Source: Cupriavidus pauculus (GTDB lineage Bacteria > Pseudomonadota > Gammaproteobacteria > Burkholderiales > Burkholderiaceae). From it: a stretch of 64,000 nucleotides of DNA. The notes below the pieces were generated by a model. The model searched no databases. It worked only from the letters and a program-made list of their open reading frames with translations, and was not told the origin of the DNA. Position 1 is the first letter of the stretch. Every line of letters begins with the position of its first letter. Below are positions 25,076 to 35,505 of the stretch, piece by piece. The position numbers and the translations under genes were made by a program. The stretch spans positions 372,001-436,000 of the forward strand of contig NZ_CP044065.1 of NCBI RefSeq assembly GCF_008693385.1. Direction: 5' to 3'.

Positions 25076-25975
25076 GTGAACGCATTGCATTTTTCCCGGG
25101 TGGTCATCGTCGGCGTCGGCCTGATCGGCGGCTCGCTGGCCCTGTCGCTCAAGCGGGCCGGCGTGGTCGGTACCGTCGTCGGTGTCGGACGTTCGGCCGC
25201 ATCGCTCGAACGCGCGAAGTCGCTGGGCGTGATCGACGAGATTGCCCCGTCCATCGAAGCGGCCGCGCGCGGCGCGAGCGTGATCGTGCTGTGCGCGCCC
25301 GTCGCACAGAATTTCGCGCTGCTGCACGCGCTCGAGCCGCATCTGGAGCCCGGCACCATCGTGACCGATGCGGGCAGCACGAAGTCCGACGTGATCATGG
25401 CGGCCAAGACCGCGCTCGGCGACAAGGTCGCGCAGTTCGTGCCCGCGCATCCGATCGCGGGCCGCGAGCTCAGCGGCGTGGAAGCGGCGCTCAACGACCT
25501 GTATCTGGACAAGAAGGTCATGCTCTGTCCGCTGCAGGAGAACAGCCGCGCGGACGTGGCCGCGGTGCGCGCGATGTGGGAATCGACGGGCGCCGAATGC
25601 CATGTCATTTCCGCGGTCCAGCACGACGCCGTGTTCGCGGCGGTCAGCCATTTGCCGCACCTGCTCGCGTTCGCGCTCGTGGCCCAGATCGCCAATGCCG
25701 AAGATGCATCGATGAAGCTCGACTTCGCGGGCGGCGGTTTTCGCGACTTCACGCGGATCGCGGGGTCGTCCCCCGAGATGTGGCGCGATATCTGCATCGC
25801 GAACAAGGACGCGCTGCTGCGCGAACTCGATACGTACGAGGCCGTGCTCGGACACCTGCGCAAGCAGATTCGCGAAGGCGACGGCGCGGCGCTCGAACGC
25901 GTGTTCGCGCGCGCCAGCGAAGCACGCCTCAAATGGGGCGCCGCGCGCAATGCGGCCCGCAATGTCGAACCCTGA
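25076..25975 (+). CDS. tyrA: prephenate dehydrogenase
   Basis: 299 residues from GTG 25076, with GGAG 11-14 bases upstream. An NAD-binding Rossmann motif VGVGLIGGSLALSLK begins near residue 11, and the family text PAHPIAGRELSGV lies in the middle. It oxidises prephenate to 4-hydroxyphenylpyruvate for tyrosine. No chorismate mutase or ACT domain is fused. The stop lies in the first unit of an 11-bp tandem repeat. aroA follows after 32 bp. Confidence 0.95.
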   Translation: MNALHFSRVVIVGVGLIGGSLALSLKRAGVVGTVVGVGRSAASLERAKSLGVIDEIAPSIEAAARGASVIVLCAPVAQNFALLHALEPHLEPGTIVTDAGSTKSDVIMAAKTALGDKVAQFVPAHPIAGRELSGVEAALNDLYLDKKVMLCPLQENSRADVAAVRAMWESTGAECHVISAVQHDAVFAAVSHLPHLLAFALVAQIANAEDASMKLDFAGGGFRDFTRIAGSSPEMWRDICIANKDALLRELDTYEAVLGHLRKQIREGDGAALERVFARASEARLKWGAARNAARNVEP

Positions 25976-26000
25976 GTCTTATCTGAGTCTTACCTGAGTC
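25972..26000 (+). repeat. 11-bp tandem repeat carrying the tyrA stop
   Basis: CTGAGTCTTAT (25972-25982), CTGAGTCTTAC (25983-25993) and CTGAGTC (25994-26000). Each unit carries TGA, and since the period is 11 the three TGAs (25973, 25984, 25995) fall in three different reading frames. It lies directly at the tyrA stop and ends 7 bases before the aroA ATG. Confidence 0.8.
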
Positions 26001-26007
26001 GCCCATC

Positions 26008-27321
26008 ATGGAACACCTCACGCTTGGTCCCCTGATCCGTGCCGCCGGCACGGTCCGCCTGCCGGGTTCGAAAAGCATCTCTAACCGCGTGCTGCTGCTG
26101 GCCGCGCTCGCCACGGGCGAGACGCGCGTGCGCGACCTGCTGGACTCCGACGACACGCGCGTCATGCTCGACGCGCTGCGCGTGCTGGGCGTGACGTGGC
26201 GCCGCGAGGGCGGCGACTGCATCGTGACCGGCGTGGGGGGCGACTTTCCGAACAAGTCGGCCGACCTGTTCATGGGCAACGCGGGGACCGCGATCCGTCC
26301 GCTGACCGCGGCGCTCGCGCTGCAGGGCGGCGAGTACAGGCTGAGCGGCGTGCCGCGCATGCACGAGCGGCCGATCGGCGATCTCGTCGATGGGCTGCGC
26401 CAGATCGGCGCCAGCGTGGACTACCTCGGTACCGAGGGCTACCCGCCGCTGGCGATCGGTCAGGCCTCGCTGCGTATCGATGCGCCGATCCGCGTGCGCG
26501 GCGACGTGTCGAGCCAGTTCCTGACCGCGCTGCTGATGACGCTGCCGATGGCCTCGGCGCCGGCCGGCCGTATCGAGATCGAGGTCGTGGGCGAATTGAT
26601 CTCCAAGCCGTATATCGAGATCACGCTGAACCTGCTCGCGCGCTTCGGCATCGACGTCGAGCGTCAGGGCTGGGAGCGCTTCGTGCTGCCCGCGGGCGCG
26701 CGGTACCGCTCGCCCGGCGAGATCTACGTGGAGGGCGATGCGTCCACCGCGTCGTACTTCCTGGCCGCCGGCGCGATCGGCGGCGGTCCCCTGCGCGTGG
26801 AAGGCGTGGGCATTTCCAGCATTCAGGGCGACGTGCGCTTTGCCGATGCGCTGAACCGCATGGGCGCCAATGTGATGGCCGGCGACAACTGGATCGAGGT
26901 ACGCGGGACCGAGCGCGACGATGGCCGCCTCAACGGCATCGAGCTCGATTGCAACCACATTCCGGATGCCGCGATGACGCTCGCGGTAGCGGCGCTGTTC
27001 GCCGAGGGCACGACCACGCTGACCAATATCGCGAGCTGGCGCGTGAAGGAAACCGACCGTATTACCGCGATGGCCACCGAGCTGCGCAAGCTCGGCGCCG
27101 AAGTGGAAGAGGGTGCCGACTACCTGCGTGTGACGCCGCCGGCATCCGCTGCGGACTGGCGTACGCCGGCCGACGGCATCGGCACCTACGACGACCATCG
27201 CATGGCGATGTGCTTCTCGCTGGCCGCCTTTGGCCCGCTGCCGGTCCGGATCAACGATCCGGGCTGTGTGGCAAAAACGTTCCCCGAGTATTTCTCCGTC
27301 TTTGCCGACGTGGCACGGTAG
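26008..27321 (+). CDS. aroA: 3-phosphoshikimate 1-carboxyvinyltransferase (EPSP synthase)
   Basis: 437 residues. Substrate motifs [18 protein letters not shown] (about 16-33) and [14 protein letters not shown] (about 90-103) are those of class I enzymes, the glyphosate-sensitive group. The late motif [14 protein letters not shown] is present. It joins shikimate-3-phosphate and PEP to give EPSP on the way to chorismate, feeding the pheA and tyrA products. cmk follows after 59 bp. Confidence 0.97.
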   Translation: MEHLTLGPLIRAAGTVRLPGSKSISNRVLLLAALATGETRVRDLLDSDDTRVMLDALRVLGVTWRREGGDCIVTGVGGDFPNKSADLFMGNAGTAIRPLTAALALQGGEYRLSGVPRMHERPIGDLVDGLRQIGASVDYLGTEGYPPLAIGQASLRIDAPIRVRGDVSSQFLTALLMTLPMASAPAGRIEIEVVGELISKPYIEITLNLLARFGIDVERQGWERFVLPAGARYRSPGEIYVEGDASTASYFLAAGAIGGGPLRVEGVGISSIQGDVRFADALNRMGANVMAGDNWIEVRGTERDDGRLNGIELDCNHIPDAAMTLAVAALFAEGTTTLTNIASWRVKETDRITAMATELRKLGAEVEEGADYLRVTPPASAADWRTPADGIGTYDDHRMAMCFSLAAFGPLPVRINDPGCVAKTFPEYFSVFADVAR

Positions 27322-27380
27322 GCATACATTGAGACAGAGGCGCTTGAAAGGAGACGCCTCGTCCAAGCCATGAATAACTA

Positions 27381-28040
27381 ATGACTATCATCGACGTCAT
27401 AACGATAGACGGACCAACTGCATCCGGCAAAGGCACCGTGGCGCATCGCGTCGCCGACGCCGTGGGCTTCCATCTGCTCGACAGCGGCGCCCTGTATCGC
27501 CTGGTGGCGCTCGCGAGCGACCGCGCCGGCGTGGCGCAGGACGACGTGGACGCCCTTGCAAAAATGGCCATGCGCCTCGATGTGAAGTTCGGCCCGGACC
27601 GGGTCTGGCTGTCCGGCGAGGAAGTGAGCCATGCGATTCGCGCCGAGGCGATCGGCAACCGCGCCTCCGCGATTGCCGTCTACCAGCCCGTCCGCGACGC
27701 GCTGACCCAGTTGCAGCGCGACTTTCGCAAACTTCCGGGCCTCGTGGCCGACGGCCGCGACATGGGCACCGTGATCTTTCCGGATGCCCGCCTCAAGGTG
27801 TTCCTGACCGCAAGTGTCGAGGCGCGCGCCCGGAGGCGCTATAAACAATTGATTGATAAGGGAATTTCTGCTAATATCGAAGACCTTTTGCGTGACCTCG
27901 AGGCGCGCGACGCGCGGGACCGTTCCCGTGCCGCCGCCCCGCTGCGTCCCGCGGAGGATGCGCGACTGCTCGATACCTCCGATATGACGGTGGAACAATC
28001 GGTCGCGCAGGTGCTGCAGTGGTTCAACGCTTTGCGATGA
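27381..28040 (+). CDS. cmk: cytidylate kinase
   Basis: 219 residues. P-loop [13 protein letters not shown] at 8-20, then the CMP-binding text [11 protein letters not shown] and [13 protein letters not shown]. It phosphorylates CMP and dCMP with ATP. The aroA-cmk-rpsA order is widely conserved in proteobacteria. The rpsA gene follows after 155 bp with its own leader. Confidence 0.96.
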   Translation: MTIIDVITIDGPTASGKGTVAHRVADAVGFHLLDSGALYRLVALASDRAGVAQDDVDALAKMAMRLDVKFGPDRVWLSGEEVSHAIRAEAIGNRASAIAVYQPVRDALTQLQRDFRKLPGLVADGRDMGTVIFPDARLKVFLTASVEARARRRYKQLIDKGISANIEDLLRDLEARDARDRSRAAAPLRPAEDARLLDTSDMTVEQSVAQVLQWFNALR

Positions 28041-28195
28041 TCAAGCTGTAGGCACCATGGTGTCCGCATGCAGGTTCGTATGGTCTTTGATATGGCCTGC
28101 CTGCGGATGTTGGCTCACCTGACCCCGCTGCACTTGGCAGACTGCGCGCGATCCTCGCGCCGGCCCGTGTACCGCGGATTGATAACCCTACGTTT
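28041..28195 (+). promoter_or_regulatory. rpsA leader without clear Shine-Dalgarno
   Basis: 155 bp between cmk and rpsA. The 30 bases before the ATG show no AGGAG-like sequence; the nearest is GGATTG about 18 bases upstream. GC-rich self-complementary stretches lie at about 28143-28175. In E. coli the rpsA start region also lacks a good SD and is folded, allowing repression by S1 itself; the same may hold here by analogy. Confidence 0.4.
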
Positions 28196-29890
28196 ATGTC
28201 CGACCTGCAATCCAACGAATCCTTTGCCGCACTGTTCGAGGAATCGATCGCCCGCTCCAACATGAAGGCTGGCGAAGTGATCTCCGCCGAAGTCGTGCGT
28301 ATCGACCACAATTTCGTGGTCGTGAACGCCGGCCTCAAGTCCGAGGCGTTTGTGCCGGTGGAGGAGTTCCTGAACGACCAGGGCGAACTCGAAGTGCAGG
28401 CCGGCGACTATGTCTCCGTGGCCATCGATGCGCTCGAGAACGGCTATGGCGACACCATTCTGTCCCGCGACAAGGCCAAGCGCCTGGCGTCGTGGCTCAA
28501 CCTCGAGAAGGCGCTGGAAGACGGCGAAATCATCTCGGGTACCGTGACCGGCAAGGTCAAGGGCGGCCTGACCGTGATGGTCAATGGCATCCGCGCGTTC
28601 CTGCCGGGCTCGCTCGTGGACGTGCGTCCGATCAAGGACACCACGCCGTACGAAGGCAAGACCCTCGAATTCAAGGTCATCAAGCTCGACCGCAAGCGTA
28701 ACAACGTCGTGCTGTCGCGTCGCGCCGTGGTGGAAGCCACGCTGGGCGAAGAGCGTCAGAAGCTGATGGAAACGCTGAAGGAAGGCGCGATCGTCAACGG
28801 TATCGTCAAGAACATCACCGACTACGGCGCGTTCGTGGACCTCGGCGGTATCGACGGCCTGCTGCACATCACCGACCTGGCATGGCGCCGTGTCCGCCAC
28901 CCGAGCGAAGTGCTGTCGGTTGGTCAGGAAATCACCGCCAAGATCCTCAAGTTCGACCAAGAGAAGAACCGCGTTTCGCTGGGCGTGAAGCAGCTGGGCG
29001 AAGATCCGTGGGTGGGCATCTCGCGTCGTTACCCGCAAGGCACCCGCCTGTTCGGCAAGGTGACCAACCTGACCGACTACGGCGCGTTCGTCGAGATCGA
29101 AGCCGGTATCGAAGGCCTGGTCCACGTGTCGGAAATGGACTGGACCAACAAGAACGTGGCCCCGTCGAAGGTTGTCCAGCTGGGCGACGAAGTCGAAGTC
29201 ATGGTTCTGGATATCGACGAAGACAAGCGTCGTATCAGCCTGGGCATGAAGCAGTGCAAGGCGAATCCGTGGGACGATTTCAGCCGCAACCACAAGAAGG
29301 GCGACAAGCTGACGGGCCAGATCAAGTCGATCACCGACTTCGGCGTGTTCATCGGTCTGCCTGGCGGCATCGACGGCCTGGTGCACCTGTCCGACCTGTC
29401 GTGGCAGGAAGCCGGCGAAGAAGCCGTTCGCAAGTACAAGAAGGGCGACGAAGTGGAAGCCGTTGTACTGGGCATCGACGTCGACAAGGAACGCATCTCG
29501 CTGGGCATCAAGCAACTGTCGGGCGACCCGTTCAACAACTTCATCTCGGCCAACGACAAGGGCTCGCTCGTGCAAGGCACGATCAAGACCGTGGACGCCA
29601 AGGGCGCCGTGGTGCAGCTGGCTGACGACGTGGAAGGTTACCTGCGCGCTTCGGAAATCTCCGCAGACCGCGTGGAAGACGCCCGCAACGTGCTGAAGGA
29701 AGGCGAGCAGATCACCGCTCTGGTTGTGAACGTGGACCGCAAGGCCCGCAACATCAACCTGTCGATCAAGGCCAAGGACAGCGCAGAGCAGCAGGAAGCG
29801 ATGCAGAAGTTCCAGGCCGACACCGGCACGGCTGGCACGACCAACCTCGGCGCACTGCTGAAGGCCAAGCTCGGCCAGGACAACCAGTAA
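28196..29890 (+). CDS. rpsA: 30S ribosomal protein S1
   Basis: 564 residues with six S1 (OB-fold) repeats. Typical lines are [56 protein letters not shown] and [18 protein letters not shown]. It binds mRNA and brings it to the 30S subunit, mainly for leaders with weak SD. The start [17 protein letters not shown] is the normal one. ihfB follows after 33 bp, the conserved rpsA-ihfB pair. Confidence 0.98.
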   Translation: MSDLQSNESFAALFEESIARSNMKAGEVISAEVVRIDHNFVVVNAGLKSEAFVPVEEFLNDQGELEVQAGDYVSVAIDALENGYGDTILSRDKAKRLASWLNLEKALEDGEIISGTVTGKVKGGLTVMVNGIRAFLPGSLVDVRPIKDTTPYEGKTLEFKVIKLDRKRNNVVLSRRAVVEATLGEERQKLMETLKEGAIVNGIVKNITDYGAFVDLGGIDGLLHITDLAWRRVRHPSEVLSVGQEITAKILKFDQEKNRVSLGVKQLGEDPWVGISRRYPQGTRLFGKVTNLTDYGAFVEIEAGIEGLVHVSEMDWTNKNVAPSKVVQLGDEVEVMVLDIDEDKRRISLGMKQCKANPWDDFSRNHKKGDKLTGQIKSITDFGVFIGLPGGIDGLVHLSDLSWQEAGEEAVRKYKKGDEVEAVVLGIDVDKERISLGIKQLSGDPFNNFISANDKGSLVQGTIKTVDAKGAVVQLADDVEGYLRASEISADRVEDARNVLKEGEQITALVVNVDRKARNINLSIKAKDSAEQQEAMQKFQADTGTAGTTNLGALLKAKLGQDNQ

Positions 29891-29923
29891 TCACCGCAGG
29901 TCCGAACCCCGCGCGGAACCGCC

Positions 29924-30346
29924 ATGACCAAGTCCGAGCTCGTCGAAAAACTGGCTGCCCGCTTCCCGCAGTTGCTGCTGCGGGATGCGGACATCTCGGT
30001 GAAAACGATCCTCGACGCGATGTCCGAGGCGTTGGCCGATGGCCATCGCATCGAGATTCGCGGCTTCGGCAGCTTTGGTCTGAACCGGCGGCCGCCGCGT
30101 GTGGGCCGTAACCCCAAGTCCGGCGAACGGGTGCTGGTGCCTGAAAAACGGGTGCCGCACTTCAAGGCGGGCAAGGAGTTACGGGAACGCGTGGATCGCC
30201 CGATGCCGCCGCAGGGTGGCATGGTCAACGGCAAGGTCATTGGCGCGGTGGGATTGTCTTCGGACAAGTCCGCCGCGGCGCATGGCCCGGCTGCCGCGTC
30301 GGGTACGCTCGACGAGGACAGCCAGTTGAACCTCGTGCGGTCCTGA
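29924..30346 (+). CDS. ihfB: integration host factor subunit beta
   Basis: 140 residues. The first 95 are a normal IHF/HU fold: [37 protein letters not shown], and [14 protein letters not shown]. The extra 45 residues (from [15 protein letters not shown]) are low-complexity and resemble the C-terminal extension seen in Burkholderiaceae IHF-beta. It pairs with IhfA to bend DNA. A terminator follows. Confidence 0.95.
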   Translation: MTKSELVEKLAARFPQLLLRDADISVKTILDAMSEALADGHRIEIRGFGSFGLNRRPPRVGRNPKSGERVLVPEKRVPHFKAGKELRERVDRPMPPQGGMVNGKVIGAVGLSSDKSAAAHGPAAASGTLDEDSQLNLVRS

Positions 30347-30375
30347 CACGCGTCTGCAATGCTGGATGTCTTTGG

Positions 30376-30402
30376 AAAGCGCTCCTCCGGGGGCGCTTTT
30401 TC
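30376..30402 (+). terminator. terminator after ihfB
   Basis: Stem AAAGCGC (30376-30382) with GCGCTTT (30393-30399), a CC/GG-rich apex, and T run 30397-30401. It ends the rpsA-ihfB transcript. Confidence 0.8.
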
Positions 30403-30525
30403 ATTGGTGCCGCGCCTGCGCCCGCACTTATCGGGCGTGAAGCGACTGGTTACCGTTTGCCAGAAGTGATTCCGCTACAATGCCGGGGTTCGCCAACCGC
30501 ACCGCCAACCGCTAGCTGCCACTGC

Positions 30526-30873
30526 ATGAGACTAGTCGCCTGGATCATCCGTATCGTCCTGTTCGCCCTCCTGTTCGTGCTCGCGCTGCGCAATACCGAT
30601 GACGCCACGCTCCAGCTGTTCTTCGGGGCGGTATGGCATGCGCCGCTGATCCTGATCCTGCTGGCCGCGTTCGGCCTTGGCATCGTCGCGGGCCTCGCGG
30701 CGGTTGCGCCGGGGCTGATGCGCCAGCGCATGGAAGTGGCGAGGCTGCGCCGCGCGCTCAACGACGCGCGCGCGAAGGCGCCCGCCGGCACACCCGGCCC
30801 GGGCGGCAATCCGCCGCCTGAGGCGCAGGTATCTCCTTACAACGTTATTGGCCCGAGCGGCCCGAGAGTCTGA
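30526..30873 (+). CDS. lapA: LapA-family inner-membrane protein (DUF1049)
   Basis: 115 residues from ATG 30526; the frame opens earlier, but this start begins the first membrane segment (MRLVAWIIRIVLFALLFVLAL). A second hydrophobic segment covers about 40-63, followed by a charged coil (LMRQRMEVARLRRALNDARAK) and a Pro/Gly-rich tail. LapA works with LapB in control of LPS synthesis through LpxC turnover. TACAAT at 30476-30481 may be the -10. lapB starts 3 bases after the stop. Confidence 0.88.
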   Translation: MRLVAWIIRIVLFALLFVLALRNTDDATLQLFFGAVWHAPLILILLAAFGLGIVAGLAAVAPGLMRQRMEVARLRRALNDARAKAPAGTPGPGGNPPPEAQVSPYNVIGPSGPRV

Positions 30874-30876
30874 CCG

Positions 30877-32079
30877 ATGATGTTTGAAACCTGGTGGCTG
30901 CTCGCGCTGCCGTTCGTCTTCGGCCTGGGATGGATGGCCGCGCGCTTCGACCTGCGCCAGCTGCTGAGCGAGCAGGGCGCGCTGCCGCGCTCCTATTTCA
31001 AGGGCCTCAATTTCCTGCTCAACGAGCAGCCGGACAAGGCGATCGACGCCTTTATCGAGGTGGCACGTCTCGATCCGGAAACCACCGAGCTGCATTTCGC
31101 GCTCGGCGCGCTGTTCCGCCGCCGTGGCGAGACCGAACGCGCGATCCGCGTGCATCAGAACCTGGCGACGCGTCCCGATTTGCCGGAACCCGAACGTGAG
31201 CACGCACTCTATGAACTGGGTCAGGACTTCCTGCGCGCGGGGTTGCTCGATCGCGCCGAGGAGTCGCTGCGCCGGCTGATGTCGGGACCGTATGCGGCGT
31301 CCGCCAAGCGGGTGCTGCTGGAACTGTACGAGGTCGAGAAGGAGTGGCAGAAGGCCATCGAGGCCGCGCGCGAACTGCAGACGCTCGAGCAGAAGGACTA
31401 TCGCGTGCAGATTGCGCAGTTCTGCTGCGAACTCGCGCAGGATGCGCTGCAGCGCAAGCGTCCGGAAGACGCCGTCGAATGGCTGCGCAAGGCGACGCAG
31501 GAGAATCCCGCCAACGTGCGCGCGCCGATCCTGCTCGGCGACGTGGCGATGGCGGCCGGCGATGCGCGTGGCGCGCTGTCGCACTGGCTCGGTATCGAGC
31601 AGCAGGACGCTTCGTTCCTGCCGCTGGTGGCGGACCGCGTGGTCAAGGCCTATGCGACGCTCGGCGAGCAGGGTCAGGCGCTGGCGTGGCTGCGCGAGCT
31701 GCTCAAGGGCAACCTTGCCGCGGAACTGCTCGACACCGCGTATCGCACCGAACTGGAAGTGAACGGTCCGGTCGCGGCCGCGACGCTGATGCGCGAGCAG
31801 TTGCGCCGTCAGCCGACGCTGCTGGCGCTGACCAAGTATTTCGAGGCGCAGGCCGAGCGGGCCAGCGCGACCGCGCCGGAGGGACAATCGCCGGAAGCTT
31901 CGCAGGAGACCTCGCAGGAGACCGCCGCGATTCGCGACCTGCTGCAGGCGCGCACGCGCAACCTCGCGCGCTATACCTGCCGCGAGTGCGGGTTCCGCGC
32001 GCGGCTGTTCTACTGGCAGTGCCCGGGCTGTAACCGTTGGGAAACTTATGCACCGCGTCGTACCGAAGCCCTCGGCTGA
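30877..32079 (+). CDS. lapB: lipopolysaccharide assembly protein LapB
   Basis: 400 residues. An N-terminal membrane anchor (about 1-20) is followed by TPR repeats (about 35-350) and a C-terminal rubredoxin-like metal site with CRECG (Cys368, Cys371) and CPGC (Cys382, Cys385). LapB guides FtsH to LpxC and so sets LPS output. Length and architecture match E. coli YciM/LapB. It is coupled to lapA and followed by sugar-nucleotide and heptose genes for the envelope. Confidence 0.95.
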   Translation: MMFETWWLLALPFVFGLGWMAARFDLRQLLSEQGALPRSYFKGLNFLLNEQPDKAIDAFIEVARLDPETTELHFALGALFRRRGETERAIRVHQNLATRPDLPEPEREHALYELGQDFLRAGLLDRAEESLRRLMSGPYAASAKRVLLELYEVEKEWQKAIEAARELQTLEQKDYRVQIAQFCCELAQDALQRKRPEDAVEWLRKATQENPANVRAPILLGDVAMAAGDARGALSHWLGIEQQDASFLPLVADRVVKAYATLGEQGQALAWLRELLKGNLAAELLDTAYRTELEVNGPVAAATLMREQLRRQPTLLALTKYFEAQAERASATAPEGQSPEASQETSQETAAIRDLLQARTRNLARYTCRECGFRARLFYWQCPGCNRWETYAPRRTEALG

Positions 32080-32121
32080 GCGTTATACGCACACTAGCCC
32101 ATTGCTTCTGGAAATTCTGCT

Positions 32122-33495
32122 ATGAAAGTCACAATTATTGGTAGCGGCTATGTCGGCCTGGTCACTGGCGCCTGTCTGGCCGAACTCGGCAACTCGGTGT
32201 TCTGCCTCGACGTCGACGAACGCAAGATCGCGCTGCTCAATGCGGGCGGCGTGCCGATCTACGAGCCGGGCCTCAAGGAACTGATCGAACGCAACCGCGC
32301 GGCGGGACGCCTGACGTTCTCCACCGACGTGGCCGCGAGCGTCGAGCATGCCGACGTGCAGTTCATCGCCGTGGGCACGCCGCCCGACGAGGACGGCTCG
32401 GCCGACCTCCAGTACGTGCTGGCCGCCGCGCGCAATATCGGCCGCCATATGACCGGCTTCAAGGTCGTGGTGGACAAGTCGACCGTGCCCGTGGGTACCG
32501 GCGACCGCGTTGCCGCGGTCATTCGCGAGGAACTGGCCGCGCGCGGCCTCGAGGACCTGCAGTTCTCGGTCGTGTCGAACCCCGAGTTCCTCAAGGAAGG
32601 CGCGGCGGTGGAAGACTTCATGCGGCCGGACCGCATCGTGCTGGGCTGCGACGCGAATGCCGCGGGCCGCCATGCGCAGGCGATCATGCGCCAGCTGTAC
32701 TCGCCGTTCAACCGCAATCACGAGCGGACGTTCTACATGGACGTGCGCTCGGCCGAGTTCACCAAGTACGCGGCCAACTCGATGCTGGCCACGCGTATCT
32801 CGTTCATGAACGAGCTGGCCAACCTGGCCGACGAGGTCGGCGCCGATATCGAGCTCGTGCGGCTCGGCATCGGTTCCGATCCCCGTATCGGCTACAGCTT
32901 CCTGTACGCGGGCGCCGGCTATGGCGGTTCGTGCTTCCCCAAGGACGTGCAGGCGCTGATGCGCACGGCGTCGTCGTACGGCAAGCCGATGCGCGTGCTG
33001 GAAGCCGTGGAGGCCGTCAACGACAGCCAGAAGCAGGTGCTCGGCGCGAAGGTCGTGGCGCGCTTCGGCGAGGACCTGAGCGGCCGCACGTTCGCGGTGT
33101 GGGGCCTGGCGTTCAAGCCGAACACCGACGACATGCGGGAAGCGCCGTCGCGCGTGCTCGCGCGCGAGCTGGTGTCGCGCGGCGCGTCGCTGCGCGTGCA
33201 CGATCCCGTCTCGATGGAAGAGGCGCGGCGCGTGCTGGAAACGGATCTGGCCGACATCGCCGGTGGCATGGCGCGCGTACACTTCTGCCAGCAGCAGATG
33301 GATGCGCTCGACGGTGCCGACGCGCTCGTGATCGTTACCGAGTGGAAGGTATTCCGCAGCCCCGACTTCGCGCAGATCCGGAGCCAGCTCAAGGAGCCGG
33401 TCATCTTCGATGGCCGCAATCTCTATGAACCCGATGCCATGGTCCAGGCCGGCATCGAATACCACGCGATCGGGCGTCCGACCCTGACGCGCTGA
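32122..33495 (+). CDS. ugd: UDP-glucose 6-dehydrogenase
   Basis: 457 residues. N-terminal NAD domain [20 protein letters not shown]; the catalytic Cys lies in [14 protein letters not shown] near residue 270; C-terminal UDP-binding domain with [17 protein letters not shown]. It oxidises UDP-glucose to UDP-glucuronate for polysaccharide or modified lipid A synthesis. It starts 42 bp after lapB and precedes rfaE1 by 14 bp, placing it in an envelope sugar operon. Confidence 0.96.
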   Translation: MKVTIIGSGYVGLVTGACLAELGNSVFCLDVDERKIALLNAGGVPIYEPGLKELIERNRAAGRLTFSTDVAASVEHADVQFIAVGTPPDEDGSADLQYVLAAARNIGRHMTGFKVVVDKSTVPVGTGDRVAAVIREELAARGLEDLQFSVVSNPEFLKEGAAVEDFMRPDRIVLGCDANAAGRHAQAIMRQLYSPFNRNHERTFYMDVRSAEFTKYAANSMLATRISFMNELANLADEVGADIELVRLGIGSDPRIGYSFLYAGAGYGGSCFPKDVQALMRTASSYGKPMRVLEAVEAVNDSQKQVLGAKVVARFGEDLSGRTFAVWGLAFKPNTDDMREAPSRVLARELVSRGASLRVHDPVSMEEARRVLETDLADIAGGMARVHFCQQQMDALDGADALVIVTEWKVFRSPDFAQIRSQLKEPVIFDGRNLYEPDAMVQAGIEYHAIGRPTLTR

Positions 33496-33509
33496 TACGC
33501 GGACATCGC

Positions 33510-34448
33510 ATGAGCAGAATCCAAATCCCGCAGGAACAGATTCAGCAGGCACAGGTCCTGGTGGTCGGCGACATGATGCTGGACCGCTACTGGTTCGGCA
33601 GCGTGGACCGCATCTCGCCGGAAGCGCCGGTGCCCGTGGTGCAGATCAAGCGCAGCGAGGAGCGCCTGGGCGGCGCGGCCAACGTGGCGCGCAACGCGGC
33701 GGCGCTCGGTGCACAGGTGGGCATGCTGGGCGTGATCGGCGACGACGAGCCCGGCCATACGCTCGAGACGCTGCTCGCGGAAAGCCACGTGCAGCCTTAC
33801 CTGCATCGCGACCCGACGCTCAACACCACGATCAAGCTGCGCGTGGTCGCGCATCAGCAGCAGCTGCTGCGCGTGGATTTCGAGAACGCGCCGGCGACCG
33901 AGGTGCTCGCTTCGGTACAGGATCGCTTTCAGGCGCTCGTCGGCGACTATCAGGTACTCGTGCTGTCCGACTACGGCAAGGGCGGCCTGACGCACGTCGG
34001 CCGTATGGTCGAGGCGGGCCGGGCCGCGGGCCGTACCGTGCTGATCGACCCCAAGGGCGACGACTACTCGCGCTATCGCGGCGCCACGCTGATTACCCCG
34101 AACCGCGCCGAGATGCGCGCGGTGGTGGGCGCGTGGAAGACCGAAGCGGACCTGACCATTCGCGCGCAGAACCTGCGGCGCGCGCTGCAGCTGGAAGCGC
34201 TGCTGCTTACGCGCTCGGAAGAAGGCATGACGCTGTACACGGAGGCCGAAGTGCTGCACGTGTCGGCGCAGGCGCGCGAGGTCTATGATGTATCGGGTGC
34301 GGGCGATACCGTGATCGCCACGCTGGCCACGATGCTCGGCGCGGGCGTGCCGCTCAAGGAAGCCGTGCAGCATGCCAACCGCGCGGGCGGTATCGTCGTC
34401 GGCAAGCTCGGCACCGCCGTTGTCACCTATCCCGAGCTGTTCGGTTAA
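33510..34448 (+). CDS. rfaE1: D-glycero-beta-D-manno-heptose-7-phosphate kinase
   Basis: 312 residues, the kinase half of the HldE reaction. PfkB/ribokinase fold with GDMMLDRYWFG near the start, GGAANVARNAAALG, and the catalytic-base motif GAGDTVIATLA near residue 265. The adenylyltransferase half (HldC) is absent and must be encoded elsewhere. It phosphorylates heptose-7-phosphate for LPS inner core. The stop lies in a tandem repeat and hldD follows after 48 bp. Confidence 0.95.
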   Translation: MSRIQIPQEQIQQAQVLVVGDMMLDRYWFGSVDRISPEAPVPVVQIKRSEERLGGAANVARNAAALGAQVGMLGVIGDDEPGHTLETLLAESHVQPYLHRDPTLNTTIKLRVVAHQQQLLRVDFENAPATEVLASVQDRFQALVGDYQVLVLSDYGKGGLTHVGRMVEAGRAAGRTVLIDPKGDDYSRYRGATLITPNRAEMRAVVGAWKTEADLTIRAQNLRRALQLEALLLTRSEEGMTLYTEAEVLHVSAQAREVYDVSGAGDTVIATLATMLGAGVPLKEAVQHANRAGGIVVGKLGTAVVTYPELFG

Positions 34449-34480
34449 AGGGCTGTTCGGTTAAACAAGGCTGTTCGGTT
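34436..34480 (+). repeat. tandem repeat of the rfaE1 3' end
   Basis: GCTGTTCGGTTAAA (34436-34449, containing the real TAA 34446-34448), an identical GCTGTTCGGTTAAA (34452-34465), and GCTGTTCGGTT (34470-34480). Spacing is 16 and 18 bp, so copies shift frame. The array fills most of the gap to hldD. Confidence 0.85.
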
Positions 34481-34496
34481 CACTCAAGCATTCATC

Positions 34497-35504
34497 ATGA
34501 CCATCATCGTCACCGGTGCCGCCGGCCTGATCGGCAGCAACCTCGTCAAGGGTCTCAATGACCGCGGCGAGTCCGACATCATCGCCGTGGACAACCTCAC
34601 GCGCGCCGAGAAGTTCAACAACCTCGTGGACTGCGAGATTGCGGACTACGTGGACAAGCAGGAATTCCTCGCGCGCTTCGCGCGCGGCGATTTCGGCAAG
34701 GTCCGCGCGGTGTTCCACGAGGGCGCGTGCTCCGACACGATGGAGACCGACGGCCGCTACATGATGGAGAACAACTACCGCTACACGCTGGCGCTGATGG
34801 AGAGCTGCCTCGAGCAGGCCACGCAGTTCCTGTACGCGTCGTCGGCGGCCACGTACGGTGCCTCGACCACGTTCCGCGAGGAGCGCGAGTTCGAGCGTCC
34901 GCTCAACGTGTACGGTTACTCGAAGTTCCTGTTCGATCAGGTGGTGCGCCGGCGGCTGGCGTCGGCGCGCGCGACGGGCATGTCGCAGGTGGTGGGTTTC
35001 CGCTACTTCAACGTCTACGGTCCGCGCGAGGCGCACAAGGGCCGCATGGCGTCCGTGGCGTTCCACAACTTCAACCAGTTTCGCGCGGAAGGCACGGTCA
35101 AGCTGTTCGGCGAGTACGGCGGCTACGGCCCCGGCATGCACAGCCGCGACTTCGTGTCCGTCGAGGACGTGGTGAAGGTCAACCTGTTCTTCCTGGACCA
35201 TCCGGGCAAGTCGGGCATCTTCAACCTCGGCACGGGCCGCGCGCAGCCGTTCAACGATATTGCGCAGACCGTGGTCAACACGCTGCGCGAAGCCGACGAC
35301 AAGCCGCCCCTGTCGCTCGACGACATGGTGCAGGAAGGGCTGGTGGAATACATCAAGTTCCCCGACGCGCTGCGCGGCAAGTACCAGTGCTTTACGCAGT
35401 CCGATGTGTCGCGCCTGCGCGCGGCCGGCTACGAGGCGCCGTTCCTCACGGTGCAGGAAGGCGTGGCGCGTTACTGCAAGTGGCTGCTCGAACGCGCGGC
35501 CTGA
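34497..35504 (+). CDS. hldD: ADP-L-glycero-D-manno-heptose 6-epimerase
   Basis: 335 residues. Extended SDR: NAD motif [10 protein letters not shown] at 6-15, active-site [10 protein letters not shown], and the substrate loop around [16 protein letters not shown]. It epimerises ADP-heptose to the form used in LPS inner core. It follows the kinase in the envelope operon and its stop meets the convergent XRE gene one base away. Confidence 0.96.
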   Translation: MTIIVTGAAGLIGSNLVKGLNDRGESDIIAVDNLTRAEKFNNLVDCEIADYVDKQEFLARFARGDFGKVRAVFHEGACSDTMETDGRYMMENNYRYTLALMESCLEQATQFLYASSAATYGASTTFREEREFERPLNVYGYSKFLFDQVVRRRLASARATGMSQVVGFRYFNVYGPREAHKGRMASVAFHNFNQFRAEGTVKLFGEYGGYGPGMHSRDFVSVEDVVKVNLFFLDHPGKSGIFNLGTGRAQPFNDIAQTVVNTLREADDKPPLSLDDMVQEGLVEYIKFPDALRGKYQCFTQSDVSRLRAAGYEAPFLTVQEGVARYCKWLLERAA

Positions 35505-35505
35505 T

